Positions 32,587-44,627 of a stretch of DNA of 64,000 nt are shown here, piece by piece. The DNA comes from Ophiosphaerella korrae (lineage: Eukaryota > Ascomycota > Dothideomycetes > Pleosporales > Phaeosphaeriaceae): assembly GCA_028456385.1 (NCBI GenBank), contig JALNQF010000013.1, positions 62,001 to 126,000 on the forward strand. The letters run 5' to 3'. The notes under the pieces were generated by a model. That model was not told the origin of the DNA, did no database searches, and saw only the letters and a list, made by a program, of their open reading frames with translations. The first letter of the stretch is position 1; each line of letters opens with the position of its first letter. The translations under genes and the position numbers were made by a program.

Positions 32587-32786
32587 ATAGCTCGAGTGAA
32601 GGATTGAGAAGTTACGAATATAAAAACCTGATAAAAAACAATTCTTGGTTGTCTCTACCTTGCCCTCCTCGACCAACATGTATACTGTGATCGTTCAGCT
32701 GGTCCAGACAGGGAACCTACCCTGCACTCGCTGTCACGTGTGTGTTACGAACGTAACTAACAGGTCACCAGAATGAGCCAAGGAGG

Positions 32787-33143
32787 GTGCGAAGTAAAAG
32801 CTTAACCCTAACCCTAAATCTACAAAACAAGACATATACACGAAATATGACAATCCTCTGGAATATTGGTTTGCAAAGAGATTTGAGTATCCGCGAGTGG
32901 CGAAAATCGCGAGTGGCAAAAATCGCGATTGACGTTCTCTCGGTCCCAGCAATGGCTTCTGAGTGTGAGAGGACCTTCTCTTCCGCAGGCAGTATGGTTT
33001 CGCCTAAGAGATCGCGCTTGGATGCAAGCACAATTGCCGTTACTCAGACGGTAAGGTCATGGTTACGGGCTGGGTTACTGGAAGGGTACGATGGGTTGCT
33101 GCAGGAGATGGGCGACGATGCGAGTCATGTGATAGAGGGTTAG
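32787..33143 (+). pseudogene. hAT transposase C-terminal relic
   Basis: The dimerisation block IDVLSVPAMASECERTFSSA and the following VRSWLRAGLL tail are intact, but nothing of the catalytic core remains upstream. The sequence AACCCTAACCCTAAA, about two and a half telomeric repeats, lies just upstream at 32804-32818. Confidence 0.75.
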
Positions 33144-33290
33144 CCGAGCGTCTATCTACTGAATCTTTCTACATCTACATGTAGCCTACATCTATCTATC
33201 TACATTACAAATTATGACTAAGCATCTACATCTATCTACATGAGGCGGCGGTGGATAGATGTAGATAGATTCGCTAGCCTGGGTATTTGC
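33144..33290. repeat. CATCTATCTA-type simple and inverted repeats
   Basis: Repeats of ACATCTATCTAC at 33168-33242, then the reverse complement GATAGATGTAGATAG at 33253-33270 across a GC-rich loop. Probably the tail end of the neighbouring hAT copy or a satellite scrap. Confidence 0.5.
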
Positions 33291-33425
33291 TTCTAGTCTA
33301 TACCTCAGCTCACGAGGATGGCGAACGAGTGGTTCAGTATTTTTGGCAACAGGGCCTTCCGTCCAGCAATTGACCTGTGCTACTCTGGATTACTCATAGA
33401 CTATAAGTTCTTTTAGGAAACACTA

Positions 33426-34374
33426 CTACCCTGTCTTCTCTTCCCATCTAGCATGGATACTAATGTTTAGCTTATGGAGTGTACGGGCCAACGGTAAAAG
33501 ATTTCCATCCCTTTCTGCTATAGCACTCATGCTCTCGGCAACCTTCTCCAGTAACGCCATGTCGCTCAACGAGGTAGAGCCCGGCTCTCCAGGGTCACTA
33601 ACAAACAGGTGCCTAGCCAAGCAGCCCGCCATATGAAGACCTCGAGATACGGTAGATATCCGCAGTTGCAGAAGAACTCTGTGACTGCTTCACTATTACA
33701 GACATCAATTTCTAAAGAACGTATCGGGCTCGGCCGACCCGGCTGAATCAAAATACCTAGCCACGACGGATCGTAACGCGTCAGGGTATCAATGTGTAGT
33801 TCCCGTAAGCATCGAAATGTCGGCCGCCTGACACCGACATCAGGCGTATAAACGGGATTCGAAGTGAAGTTGAACGATGATGCCCACGTAAGAGACTTCA
33901 GAGTTGGTGCTGCAAGGTAAAACAAGTTGTTGGTCAGTTGCGACGCCGATGTATGTCGTTTGTCACCTGGCTCTACGTGCGTGCAAATAGAGTGACTCTA
34001 GCCGCCACCTGCAATTGTCCGTTGGAAGATCGAGGATCAAATCCTCGTCAAGCGACAAGCACTTCAGAGCAAGGTGTCGAAGACTTAATGAAATAATTGC
34101 TCCGAAGAAGTTGCTGTCAATGGGTGACCTGTCGGCCAAGATGAGACTTTCCAAATGAGGTAGCACTTGAGCATTCGAAAGCACCAGGCTGATTTTGGGT
34201 AGATATAGCTCAAAGAAGGCATTACATGCTTGATCTAAACGATCATTCTGCACTTCACGATCCAGTGCGAGATATTCCTCAGATGCTTCAACCTTATGGC
34301 GATGGGTGATCCATCTGGGGTCCGTAGCCACTGTGATTTTTCGAATACAGGTCCCTATGGACGGTGCCATGTTC
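33426..34374 (-). pseudogene. F-box gene, 3' part (split from 38742-39076)
   Basis: The minus strand continues the F-box gene after the inserted element: RNMAPSIGTCIRKIT, then LRR-like stretches (LESLILADRS; LRHLALKCLSL). A likely intron at about 33911-33990 joins to APTLKSLTW and LRELHIDTL. Near 33620-33660 the frame shifts before the last piece (SLSDMALLEKVAESM). The junction frame with the 5' part is exact when the element and one 8-bp duplicate are discounted. Confidence 0.7.
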
Positions 34375-34382
34375 CTAGCGAA

Positions 34383-37300
34383 CAGACCTGCCAACAAGCA
34401 AATCAAATCAACTTAAAGCCCAAAGTTAATTTGATTGTTACTTTAGAGCTGTCTGATTGATTGTAAGTTGATTATTGCCTATTTGGGATAAAGTTAATTA
34501 ATTTAATTGAATTGATTGATTCAAAAGAGGTGCTAAGGGATTATATCCTATATAAATTATAGTAGTAGAGAATCCTACTCATCTATGTAGTAATCTTAGA
34601 TGATTTACTCATTAGTTAACTCTATCTTATCGCTACTATATAGTATTTTAAAGCTAGCTTTTACCTAGGATCTTACTAGTTAGAGAGCTACAAGTTATTT
34701 ACTACCTATCTAACGTCGTTTTAGCTCTAGTAGATTACTAAGCTTACTAAAGAGGCGCTTATAATTACTACTTAATACTAGGATTATTAATATATTAATT
34801 ATAAACTGCGCTAAATTAGGGTATTTTAGCCTTATTTAAATCTAATACTTAACTAGGTTACTATTAGCCTTATTCTCTTCCTACGTCTATACTAGTTCTC
34901 TTAATCTCTACTACTTATACTTATCTTCTAGAGCCTCTAGAGCGCTACTATAGTAGATTAATATAGTAATCGCGTTATTAATACTACTTATACATACTAT
35001 AATTACTTATAGCGAGCGTAGGTAGTAAGGCTTATACTCTACCTAGAGCTACTAGAAGCCTTAGCTAGCTCTATTAAGCTAATTAGATTTATTAACCTAA
35101 CTATTCTTATAGTAGTACTTATAGTATAGATAGAGGTAAGTAGTAGTATAGTAAGTAGGTAAGTTATTAAGCTTAGAGTAATAGTTATTAGCTTTACTCT
35201 AAGCTATATTTATATTAACGAGGAGGTAATCTTTAAGAGCCTTATAATAGGTAGTAAAGTTAACCTATAATAGATAGGTTTTACGCGCTTTAAGTTACTT
35301 TAATATAAATTTAAATACTAGAATAATCTTATATAATCGCGATTTTTAGTTTTATTACCCCTACGCTTAGGCTATACTAAATATTTTAAATACTAAGAGC
35401 TATACCTTCTTCTAACCTATATAATAATATAAAAAAGAGGTATTTTAGTATAGAAATTTTAGGGAATTAAATACGCAAGGGTAAGTTATTAGAAGCGTAG
35501 TATAATTATAGTATAGGTATATTAGATAAGGGTATAGTAAATAAGAAAGTAGCAGAAGTTCTATACTACTTAAAATATATAGTATAATAGATTAAGTAAC
35601 GCGTCTAAACTACCTATAGTATAGCTAGCTAACCTTATATAGGCTACCTATATATATTAAATAATAGAGATATTTAAAGGCTAGAATAGATAGTTAAAAA
35701 GTACCTAAAAATTAAGTATCTTCTACTTATAAAAGAGGTAGGACTATAGGATAAGAAGGCTACCTAACCTACTATTTCTTACTCTACTATATATAATATA
35801 CTAGCTATAAAGGGTCTCTATAAGTTTTAAGTAAAGTATAGGCTAAAAATTACTAGAGAAATAGCTAAATTATGCCTCTAGCTTATTAAGCGTCTAGAGG
35901 GGTAATAGTAGGAGAAGGAGACTCTTATATTTAGTAATAAGTATAGTATTACTTATAGATCTAGCTATAATATAGAGTAGGTATAGTACCTCCCCTTATA
36001 AAAATAGAGCTATAAGATAGTAGAGGAGGCGCCTACTAGTAAGTAGCCTACTTATATAGTATAGGAGGCTATCTAGCTTATAGAGGAGGGGGAGGTATAG
36101 AGAAGTTAGCTTATAGTTATAACCTAGGACCTATAGAGCCTAGGTAAAGGCTATACCTTATAGAGCTATATAAAAGTACTCTAATAAGGCCTCTAGCTAG
36201 TATATAGTCCTAGAGAGTTATATATATAGGATAACTTATATATTTATACTACTTAAAGCTTATTAGATTAGCTAGAGGCTTATAATATTTAACTCCTTAA
36301 CTAGCTACCCTATTCTCTAGACCTTAACCCTATAGAATATATATAGCTAGTACTTAAAAGGACTCTCTATAAGCTCTACCTAGAGTTTAATACTATAGGA
36401 GATATAGTAGAAGAGTAGGTAGCCTTTAAGGCTAGCTTAAAGGAGGTATAGGCTACTCTACCTAACTCTCTCCTTAAGAAGCTAATTCTATCTATACTAG
36501 ACTACCTTATAGCCTATAAAGCTATAAAGGGCTACTAAACTAAATACTAGATATAATATAATTATTTTAATACTCTTAGGTAATTATTTAGATATAGTTA
36601 TAGAGTTATAGTAAGTTGAAGTAGTAGTTAAAAGTAGTAGGTATAGCCTAAGCGTAGAGGGGTAATAAAACTAAAAATCGCGATTATATATAGTACTAAA
36701 TTTACTAGCTTTACTACACCCTTTAAGGTACTTAGTAGTAAGCTTTAGCGGCTCTAAGTAGTCTTAATACTCTATAATTATAATCTAGTTAGTAGCTTAT
36801 AGCCTAGTTAATCTTATCTAACTTAGAGTATCTAGTAGCTTAGTATAGCGCTATTTAGTAAGAGTATTAGTAGTTATAATCTTACTAATATAGTACTTAG
36901 TATATAAACTAAACGTAGCTTAAAGCTTTATAGCGCGCGTAAAAGCTATATAATATAAGTTCTAATAAGTAACTACTAGCTTAACTAGCTTAAGTATATA
37001 GAGGCGTTTATTAGTAGTAAGCCTAGTATTTACATACTCTTAGTACTTATAGAAGAGCTTATATTATTACAGTGTTTTAATATAATTAATTACATTAATT
37101 AATACTCCTAAAAGCCTATTTTTACGCTACTCCTATATATACTACTCCTCTTAAGTATAGTACTCTTTAGCGTTCTTATAGGCGTCTTTATTAGTACTAA
37201 ATATAAGCTTCTAACTAATAAAGTTAAGTATATAGTAGCTATAGTATAGGCGCTAGTATACTAGCTTAAAGGAGTAATTACTAGTAATTATAATAATTAT

Positions 37301-38741
37301 AGCATCGTTACTCTTAGCGTTATTAAGTATAAAGTAGCCTAATTAACTATAAGTTATACTATAAGCTTTAAGTGTTTAAGTAATAGCTTAAGTAATTACT
37401 TCGCCTATATAAGCGCGCGTAAGTTATAAGAGAGTAATAGGTAGGTCTTATATAGTACTAGAGTTATTAGTAAAGTAGGTAACTACTCTAAAAAAGCCAC
37501 GTTTACCTCCTTTAGTTATCTAGCTATTAAAGCTTATATAGATTTTACTTATTATAGTTAATAGAGCTATAATAACTTAAGGCTTTAAGTACTAGAATAG
37601 CCTTATTATAAAGGTAGCAGCGCTCATATAACTTACCTATAATAACCTCTTAGCTTCTAGGTTAATAGCTATTATTATCTTATAGAAAGCTAGTATCTCT
37701 AACTTATAAAGTAGGTAATTATTCTTAATAAGCTATAGGATAACTACGCGCTAGAAGTACTATATATTAAAGTTTCCTATTATATTAGTAATACCTTAAT
37801 CTATTATAATACTAGCTTTAAATACTTACTATAATAAGTATTGCCTAGAGGCTCTTATAAGCTCGTAAACGCTATCTTCTATAAGATTATAGCTAGGTAT
37901 ACGCTACTTAAGATAGGACGCTACTAATAAAGTAGCCTTTATAATATTAAATATACTACTATAGCTAGCGTTAATATACTTATAGAGATAGTAGTACTTA
38001 TATATAAACTATAGTTAAGATAGATCTTTAAGCTTAGTAACGCGATAGCTATATTTAAATATCTAGCTTTTCTTATACTACTAAGTTACTAGAGGCTTAA
38101 TATATCTATATAGGCGCTCCTATTTAATACCTTTAAAGTTATTAGCTATAAAGATTATCTTATTACTATCTCTATCCTTAGTTATAGCTATAGTACTAGC
38201 GCTACTACTCTTAGTAGGCGGCGCGATCTCTACCTTAGGCTACGACTCTAAGAACTATAACTTAAACGTTGGCTCTAGGTGCTGCGAATAGGTGGCCTAG
38301 CTCGCAGTAGCTAGGGCTCTCTAAGGTAATAGGCGTAGCGATGTAGGTAGCGATGTAGGTGTTGATATAGAAGGGATAGTACCGCGCGCGGTAACTCTAG
38401 TACGTTTACTTAATAAATTACTTAGTTAGAGACGATGTTTAGGCGCTATCTTAGATAATAAAACGCTTAAAAACGCGACAATATAGGTGGTATAGATAGC
38501 TATTAAGCATCAACAAGGGGCGCGCCAATATAAGATAGCCTAAATAAGTTAGTATATTAGGCTAACTGCAACACCAAGAAAGTATCGCGGGATCAGCTTC
38601 CCACCCATCACAAAAACCTCAAAAACGTGCACACGCTGAACCAATCAACCAATCAATTCAATCAAATTGACAGCTTCAAGTTGATTTGATTAGTTAACAT
38701 GGGACCTCCGAGTTGATAGTGATTGCTTGTTGGCAGGTCTG
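34383..38741. mobile_element. hAT-like DNA transposon, RIP-mutated, inserted in the F-box gene
   Basis: Ends are inverted: CAGACCTGCCAACAAGCAA at 34383 and its complement ending at 38741, with further inner homology (ATCAAATCAACTT) on both sides and one 31-bp insertion at the right end. The flanking 8-bp duplicate is CTAGCGAA (34375-34382) and CTGGCGAA (38742-38749), one transition apart, as for hAT elements. The interior (34500-38300) is extremely A+T-rich with very few CA/TG dinucleotides and no usable open frame. Remaining GC islands lie at 38270-38420. No coding domain of its own can be read. Confidence 0.85.
35336..36684 (+). mobile_element. Nested Tc1/mariner element, RIP-mutated
   Basis: Inverted ends of about 42-44 bp (35336-35377 and 36641-36684) start ATCGCGATTTTTAG and run to GGCTATAC, differing by a 2-bp indel. 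TA flanks both sides. Inside, 36305-36345 still encodes LPYSLDLNPIEYI, preceded by a TAG in place of Trp, and the tail near 36525 the KGY-TKY ending typical of fungal Tc1/mariner transposases. Many TAG codons interrupt it. Confidence 0.85.
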
Positions 38742-39076
38742 CTGGCGAATGTTTGAGATCGCTCTTCGTGTTCCTTGGCAAGGGTGTCAAGTATGCCAAT
38801 GGCCCTGTCGCTGTAGTCAAATTCGATGATCGCAAACTGACGGGACCTAGCAAGCTGGCGGCAGTCGCGATTGACAAGGGCGAGATTCTTAAGATCTTCG
38901 TTCGCGATTAGCTTGACTATTTGCCAAAGGAGCTCAATAGGTAGGCGAGACAACAGGGAGTCGGATGAGAATGGTTGTCCTTCATTGATGCGATCGAATG
39001 AAAGTGGGATGAGCTTCTCAATTCCTTTGCCGAAGTCATCTTTCGCTCCCGAAAAGGTTGGCATCGGGTCCAGCAT
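38742..39076 (-). pseudogene. F-box gene, 5' part (split by hAT insertion)
   Basis: From the ATG at 39076 (MLDPMPTFSG) the frame holds a C-terminally complete F-box: LLSRLPIELLWQIV and LKNLALVNRDCRQLARS at about residues 40-75, then FDYSDRAIGIL and LAKEHEERSQT, common in fungal F-box/LRR proteins. The element begins right after codon 111 plus two bases. The rest of the protein is at 33426-34374. F-box proteins are SCF ubiquitin-ligase adaptors; the target is unknown. The open frame extends upstream of 39076 to 39223, so an earlier start is possible. Confidence 0.75.
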
Positions 39077-39799
39077 AGTGTTTACTAGCCACTTCCTCGA
39101 CACTGAACCCCGGGTGTGGGCTAATGGAAACTGGCAGACATGTTGACTCAGGTGTAGGTGGCTGCTCAATCGCAAGGCATTTCGCCTGTAGATCAGCCAG
39201 CTTTCGCCGCTTCGCACGGCCAAGGTCTCTCTGGCCCAATTCCAGCGTCATGTCCTGCGATTCTGTGCCGTTGCCCGTTTCTGGGCCGGGCCTAATCTTC
39301 GGCCCAGGGCTCACCGAGGATGGATGATCAAGGCATTTGCGATACTGTACTGCAGGGTGAGCTCGGTCAGTATCTTAGCGCAGCTGTACGTTATCACGCC
39401 AGCGTCTCGCACAACATACCTCGAGGCGTCCGCTCCTGGAGGAACTTCCTATCACACCAAGACTCCCTCATATGGCAGCAATCTCCTCAGCGATCTGCAA
39501 CCGGGCAGCGACGATCTTCGAGTCGTCCGGCTGGATACTGTGTAGCCTAGCGGATGCTGTCGCCATAGCGATTAACGTTACCGATTTCAGCCGCTCTCGC
39601 TTGGATGCTCTATAGAATGTCTAGTGTCTTCTGGGTGTGCGTTCCTCCTCTCACGTTGGCGTTATACTAGATAGAGCAGATGTAGATCATCTGTGGAAGC
39701 GCAGTGCCATCGTAGATCGCACTCTTGCGCTGACACTTCATCCTATACTCTTAAAATAGAATAAAACACTTCAAAAAATAAAGTAAGTACGCGATAATC
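39077..39799. other. Intergenic, upstream of the split F-box gene
   Basis: No supported gene. A palindromic GGGCCTAATCTTCGGCCC at 39289-39306 resembles the bipartite GGNCC sites of the 43-63 kb region. Confidence 0.4.
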
Positions 39800-40718
39800 A
39801 TGAATCCCCTTTCACAAGTCGATGTGGATAGATCAGGTGTTCTTACACACCGGAAAGTCTTGCAGCTTTTAGGAGCTGACATTATCAACCCTTCAATTCA
39901 TTCTGAGGAGCAACTCCATCCATGGTCAGTCAATAAATCCCAGGAGCTCGACTGTCCACTTCTTCGAATCTGGGACAGGACGTCCGGGAGCTAGCCGGAG
40001 GAGGATGACCGCATGCTGTCAATATCGCCTAATCAGCCTCTCAACACAGAGCAAGCACGTAAAGCATCTCTTGCCATTCATCTCGATCACAAGGTCTGGA
40101 CACCTACACCATACATCTCCTTTACCAAATTGGCTAGTGCGATTGAGATCTCGCAATATGGAGAAGCACGAGACGAGGGTGTCAGACCCTTACTGTTATT
40201 GATCCCGCTGCTCGACTTAGAAATGGTTTACCAATTCTCGATGTGGCTACCGAGATGGAACACTATGGCATTCGGGACCCGTACAATAAAGGAAGCAAAT
40301 ACTACATCAACCACCACGTTTGTCTATGGGAGGTAACTGAGGAAGAGATTATTGGTCACTATGAGTGGGAAGAGCTGGCCAAAACTTCGAACTGGTATGA
40401 AGAGTCATTATGCCGATATTCCGTAAATGCAATGGGAGAGGGAAACCTGACTCTGGTCTTACCCGTGCATCGGCCTTTGACATGTCGACAATGGTGGGCA
40501 TCTTCCAAGTAAGTCTTTGGCACATACAGGTGTGTACGCAGCTGACCATTAAAGTCGCGAGCGGTTCTATCAGCCCAGATATAGAGTGGTCTGAGGACTC
40601 AGATGGATCTATTGAGCATGATTATTTGGATAACCACAACGGCACCGACTCCGATGACGAAGCTGAAGAGGCGAACCAAAACGACGATATAATTAAGATG
40701 ATAAAGGGGCTTTGGTAA
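39800..40718 (+). pseudogene. Broken fungal hypothetical gene (DUF7587-like)
   Basis: Plus-strand pieces with one TAG (39992) and a frame change near 40180: WTPTPYISFTKLASAIEI, then VIDPAARLRNGLPILDVATE, then YYINHHVCLWEVTEEEIIG. This order (PYISFT ... VIDP ... EHYG ... WEVTEEEIVGHW) is a common conserved block in large fungal families of unknown function; DUF7587 is my best guess. An acidic tail follows a possible intron at 40509-40528. Not functional as it stands. Confidence 0.5.
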
Positions 40719-41972
40719 GGGGAGAGATAACTTGGTACCGTTTTTCAATCGATTCTGCAATATATTTCTACTGCTCGACATGCTGTCTGGCGAATTTGGT
40801 GATGCTCTAGGAATAGAACTATAATTCTCTCCCACAATGGCAGGGCGCGCTCTCTCCTCCCTGCTCCAGAAATAGCCAATTCGAGAAGAACATGGCATGC
40901 GAAGGCGAGGCAGCATCATCTCCTCCTCCTCCTCCTCCTCCTCCTACCACATCTTCGCCACCGGGCCTCTCCATGGAGGCATTCGCAATGTTCGCACTTA
41001 GTGTGGGCAGCATTCCGGTAACTTCATGAGCACTATACAAAAGACGCCTTCATTCGTAGGCTAGGAAATATCGTCCATACGTATATGCTGGCCTGCAAAT
41101 GGCTGCGGTCCTGGTGGCAATAACGACATGGAAGCTGGATCTGATGGAGTTCGCTTAACTTAATCGTATTCTTACGACAAGTGGTTGAATCGTCCAGTTA
41201 GAGGAAGCATTTGCGATTCATAGCCTATGGATCCACGCGCCATCGGTCTCCAGGTAGGAGATCACTCAAGGATAGGGAATGTTCTGGGTACATTCATTTC
41301 TTCACGCTACTCCATTGGGGATTGAATGCACTATCACTGACTAGAGACGCGAGTGCAATTCTAGCTTGTCGTTAAAGACCAGGTTAAAATCAGCATCAGC
41401 TTTGCGCAAGGCATGCAAATTCATACTAAGTTAGTGTGACTACCACCAAACGAAATATCTGTCCTGCCGGTCACGCTAGTACCAACAGAGCTGACAACTC
41501 AGATGATTCACAAGATCCATGATACTGTACAGTACCTGTAGCAGTGCCAGCATGCTGCTGTGTGATGATGGACGAGAAAGAGTCAGAAAGTCCTTCTGCC
41601 TTGCTGAGCTCACCGGTCAACTCTTGTCACAAGCGTGGCACAATTATATTCGCGGACTTTGGCTCGTGGTACAATGCCAAGCTTCTCTACTTACCTCTTG
41701 CTAGAACAGGAAACGTTGTGCGACAGCGACACAGCCCGAAGCGATCGCCTAACATGTGATACTACCACACTAATTGGTACTTTGACTTGTCCATTATCTT
41801 GTTCATGTTCTAAGATCGCTGAGAGTGACATTTGGAGGTGTTTTGGCTGTGCAGCACTAAGATCAAATCAGACAAACGTGTCTGTGCGCGTGATGCCCGG
41901 ATTCGCGTGATGCCCCGCCACATCAAAACAACACCTATTCCACTATATTCATAACGCGTTTATTTCACCAAT
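40719..41972. other. Intergenic, with a CTC microsatellite
   Basis: A (CTC)n tract at 40917-40943. Open stretches at 41519-41910 overlap in three frames and have no domain. The GTGATGCCCGGATTCGCGTGATGCC direct repeat near 41890-41925 may be the end of the pogo element that follows. Confidence 0.45.
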
Positions 41973-42420
41973 ATGGACCCGATTTTGGCTGCGATTGAAG
42001 CTATCGACTCGCGCGATCCAGGAGAATATTTCTCATATAGCAAAGTGGCGAAAAAAATTTGGTGTTGATCGATCTACGCTGTGTCGTCGACACAAGAAGA
42101 AAATGGAGCCTCACATCATCAAAATCCGCAACCAAAGGAAACTATCACCACAACAAGAGCACACGCTTATACAGTATATTGAGAGGCTGTCAGGCCGTGG
42201 ATTACCTCCAACTAGAGATATGATACTGAATTTTGCGTCTGCGATTGCCCATCAACCTGTCAGCCAGTCCTGGGTTACTCGCTTTATCAATCGCGCTTTT
42301 GTTGTGGCTTGCTCATGTTATTCCTCGACTGCGACAACCGCGGTTACGCCAAAGCCTAGGAGAATGGCGCAGCTCGTGCTCATCTACCAATACACCTTCA
42401 CCACCACATTAGAAAGGCTC
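41973..42420 (+). pseudogene. pogo/Fot-type transposase, N-terminal fragment
   Basis: From the ATG at 41973: MDPILAAIEAIDSRDPGEYF, then a frameshift in the A-run at 42050-42058, then FGVDRSTLCRRHK of the psq-type HTH and the second HTH (LSPQQEHTLIQYIERLSGRG, SQSWVTRFINR). The DDE catalytic domain is absent; the copy runs into the minisatellite at 42432. Confidence 0.75.
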
Positions 42421-42431
42421 AGAAGAAATCT

Positions 42432-42722
42432 CCGAAGAGTCCTCCACGGATATCTGTTCTCCAAGAAGATAGCTCCACAGAGCTCCTCTCTCCTTGAAGA
42501 TCTTCTCTCCGGCGCTCTTCTCTCCCCGAAGATCTTCTCTCCACGGAGATCTTTTCTCCATGGAGATCTTCTCTCCTCGAAGATCTTCTCTCCACGGAGA
42601 TCTTTTCTCCACGGAGCTCTTCTTTCCACGGAGCTCTTCTCTCCTCGAAGAATCTCTCCAGGGAGCTCCTCTCTCCCCGAAGCTTCTTTCTCCTCGGAAG
42701 AACTCTCCACGGACCTCCTTGA
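42432..42722. repeat. 17-bp minisatellite, roughly 15 units
   Basis: Period 17, consensus GATCTTCTCTCCACGGA with CTCGAA and GCTC variants. Units are partly self-complementary (GAAGATCTTC, CTCCACGGAG). The lack of stops on either strand makes long, overlapping open frames that are artefacts. Confidence 0.85.
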
Positions 42723-42879
42723 TCCTCGGCGACGCATAATAACATGGTCCAAGCTTCTCTGTCGCCATCTATCATGGATCTAATGCTCAAAACAAGGCTC
42801 ACGATATATATCAAGCTCAGTAATTAGACCAGCGCTCTAAAATTTCATCAAGGAGCACACAGGCTAGTGCTTGGCAAGG

Positions 42880-43080
42880 TAGGCAAGGCGATTTCGATCC
42901 TTAATACGAGCTATCAAATAAGTAGTATAAATAGATGCAAAAGGCGCATTAAAAAGAACCCAAATGAGCTCTTTGATACTACCGGTGAGCGGGCCGCTAG
43001 AGAGCAAACCGCTGCCCAAGCGGCCGCCCAAGCTATTGTAACAACATAAAAAGAAGTGGAAATAGCGGCAGCCAGAGCAT
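42880..43080 (+). pseudogene. Possible pogo transposase C-terminal tail
   Basis: CKRRIKKNPNELFDTTGER and a following Ala/Gln-rich helix resemble the coiled tail of pogo/Fot transposases, cut by a TAA at 43047. Weak evidence. Confidence 0.35.
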
Positions 43081-43204
43081 CAGCTTTAACTCTACGATCT
43101 ATGTACGAAGCTTCAATAATAAACGTTGTTGTTGAGCTATCGTGATTGCGAACCAGCGTATATATTTTGGTAGGGTGCGCGGAAAGTTCCGTATTGAGCT
43201 CACA

Positions 43205-43250
43205 GGGGACCCAAAATCGGCCCTTTCTGAGGGGTCTGAACTGGGACTCC
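43205..43250. promoter_or_regulatory. Two bipartite GGNCC motifs upstream of 43285
   Basis: GGGGACCCAAAATCGGCCC (43205-43223) and GGGGTCTGAACTGGGACTCC (43231-43250), 35-80 bp before the ATG. Confidence 0.5.
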
Positions 43251-43284
43251 TAACTAGGCCTTAAATCAGGCTCATCAAGTCAAA

Positions 43285-44300
43285 ATGCAAGCGGGGGGCA
43301 TGAATGAGGCTCTTCTGGAAAGAAATCTTTCTCGTTCACAACTCCTCTTACAGACGTACATCTCCCCAAATAAACGTTGTTACCCATCATCATACCAAAG
43401 CCATTTCAACATGGAGAGCCTCAAAAAAAGTGCGACTTTCGAGACTTCAAAACATCTTAATGATCTCAACACAACATATAACAAAAATCCTGTACAAAGG
43501 ACAAACATGGCGGGGCCTGTGTATGAACAAACATTGCCTAGGCTCACAACAGATTACTCAGCGCCAGTTGCAGTATACGAGGGAAAACATGCAAATAATC
43601 CGCATAGGGATACACCATATGACACACAAACACAGTACAGGCATTCTAAAGTGCCGCCGAAAGCGACCCAACTAAGTTTGAATGATACTGTCTCACAAAC
43701 TCCTTATATGGTGATGTGTACTCAGTCTCACCAGGCTCGAAATCGATACACTCTTGGCGCTGCTATATTTTCCTGGCTAATACTTGCAGGCTACCTCGTG
43801 CTCCCAAATACGTTCACTTCGTTACAGTCTTCAAAGGCTCTGAGTGGAAGTAAAGGCGGGCAGCTGCTTCAGAGTACCGTCCGGAACGTCCAACTTCTAC
43901 CTTTTGCAGGCGTCCTTTGCCTTATAGGAGTAGCTGGTATCTCTCGACTATGGTATAAATGGCGTCGAAATTACGTTTGGCTCATTACCTATATATTCAT
44001 GTAGGTCAAACTGGAGATATTCCCCTACGAGGTTACTAACAAGTACAAAGTCCTTCTTTCTCGCATGCACTTATCGGATTACTGAGTACATTAATCAGTA
44101 TCTTTACCACGCAAGGCGGGCACTTCTCAATAACTGCTACGGTCACGGTTATTGTCGTATCGGTCTATGGTGGGACCATGTTGACTTTCGCGCTGTGGTA
44201 TAGTCGACTTCTCAACAAGATCATGACACCGCGCGACCGAGAAGTTGCTCAGTATGGTGAACCACAGAATCCCTGGATTGCAAAAGATCAAGCTACGTAG
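43285..44300 (+). CDS. Fungal membrane protein with four TM segments, function unknown
   Basis: Two exons, 43285-44000 and 44051-44300 (966 nt, 321 aa), intron 50 nt (GT-AG). A polar N-terminal half of about 150 residues is followed by four hydrophobic helices (LGAAIFSWLILAGYLVLP; LLPFAGVLCLIGVAGI; HALIGLLSTLISIF; ATVTVIVVSVYGGTMLTFALW) and a short charged tail. The layout matches an uncharacterised family common in Pezizomycotina. A later Met at 43411 is an alternative start. Two GGNCC motifs lie directly upstream. Confidence 0.8.
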
Positions 44301-44627
44301 ATATTTTGAGTTCTGTAACCTTAAAACCGCGTAGTTAGCAATCTTTATGCACCCAATAGATGTGACCTACACTTACCCGCATCCGACATCCAGGTAGAAA
44401 GTCTCATTATCGCTATTCCGTCAACTGATTCTTGGGTTTCTGCTTATCATATGCGAAAATGCCGGTGAAAATGGAACTACGGAATAAAGTGTTGGTATTG
44501 ATCTCATTGACATCTTTCAATACACGTGTAACGCTAGAAACTCTTGCCTTGGCAGTTTGCCTATTGCTTATCCCATATTACTGCAAGTGACAATTCCCCA
44601 AATCCTCCACATGAAATTCACTATTCC
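44301..44627. other. Tail-to-tail intergenic gap
   Basis: About 330 bp, nothing recognised. Confidence 0.5.

Noticed and set aside
32804..32818. True chromosome end
   Set aside because: Only about two and a half repeats, with coding sequence on both sides.
40819..41040. Open frame with a poly-Gly run
   Set aside because: The run comes from the CTC microsatellite; no other coding sign.
42384..42814. Three overlapping minus-strand frames rich in Arg/Glu
   Set aside because: They are products of the stop-free 17-bp minisatellite read in different frames.
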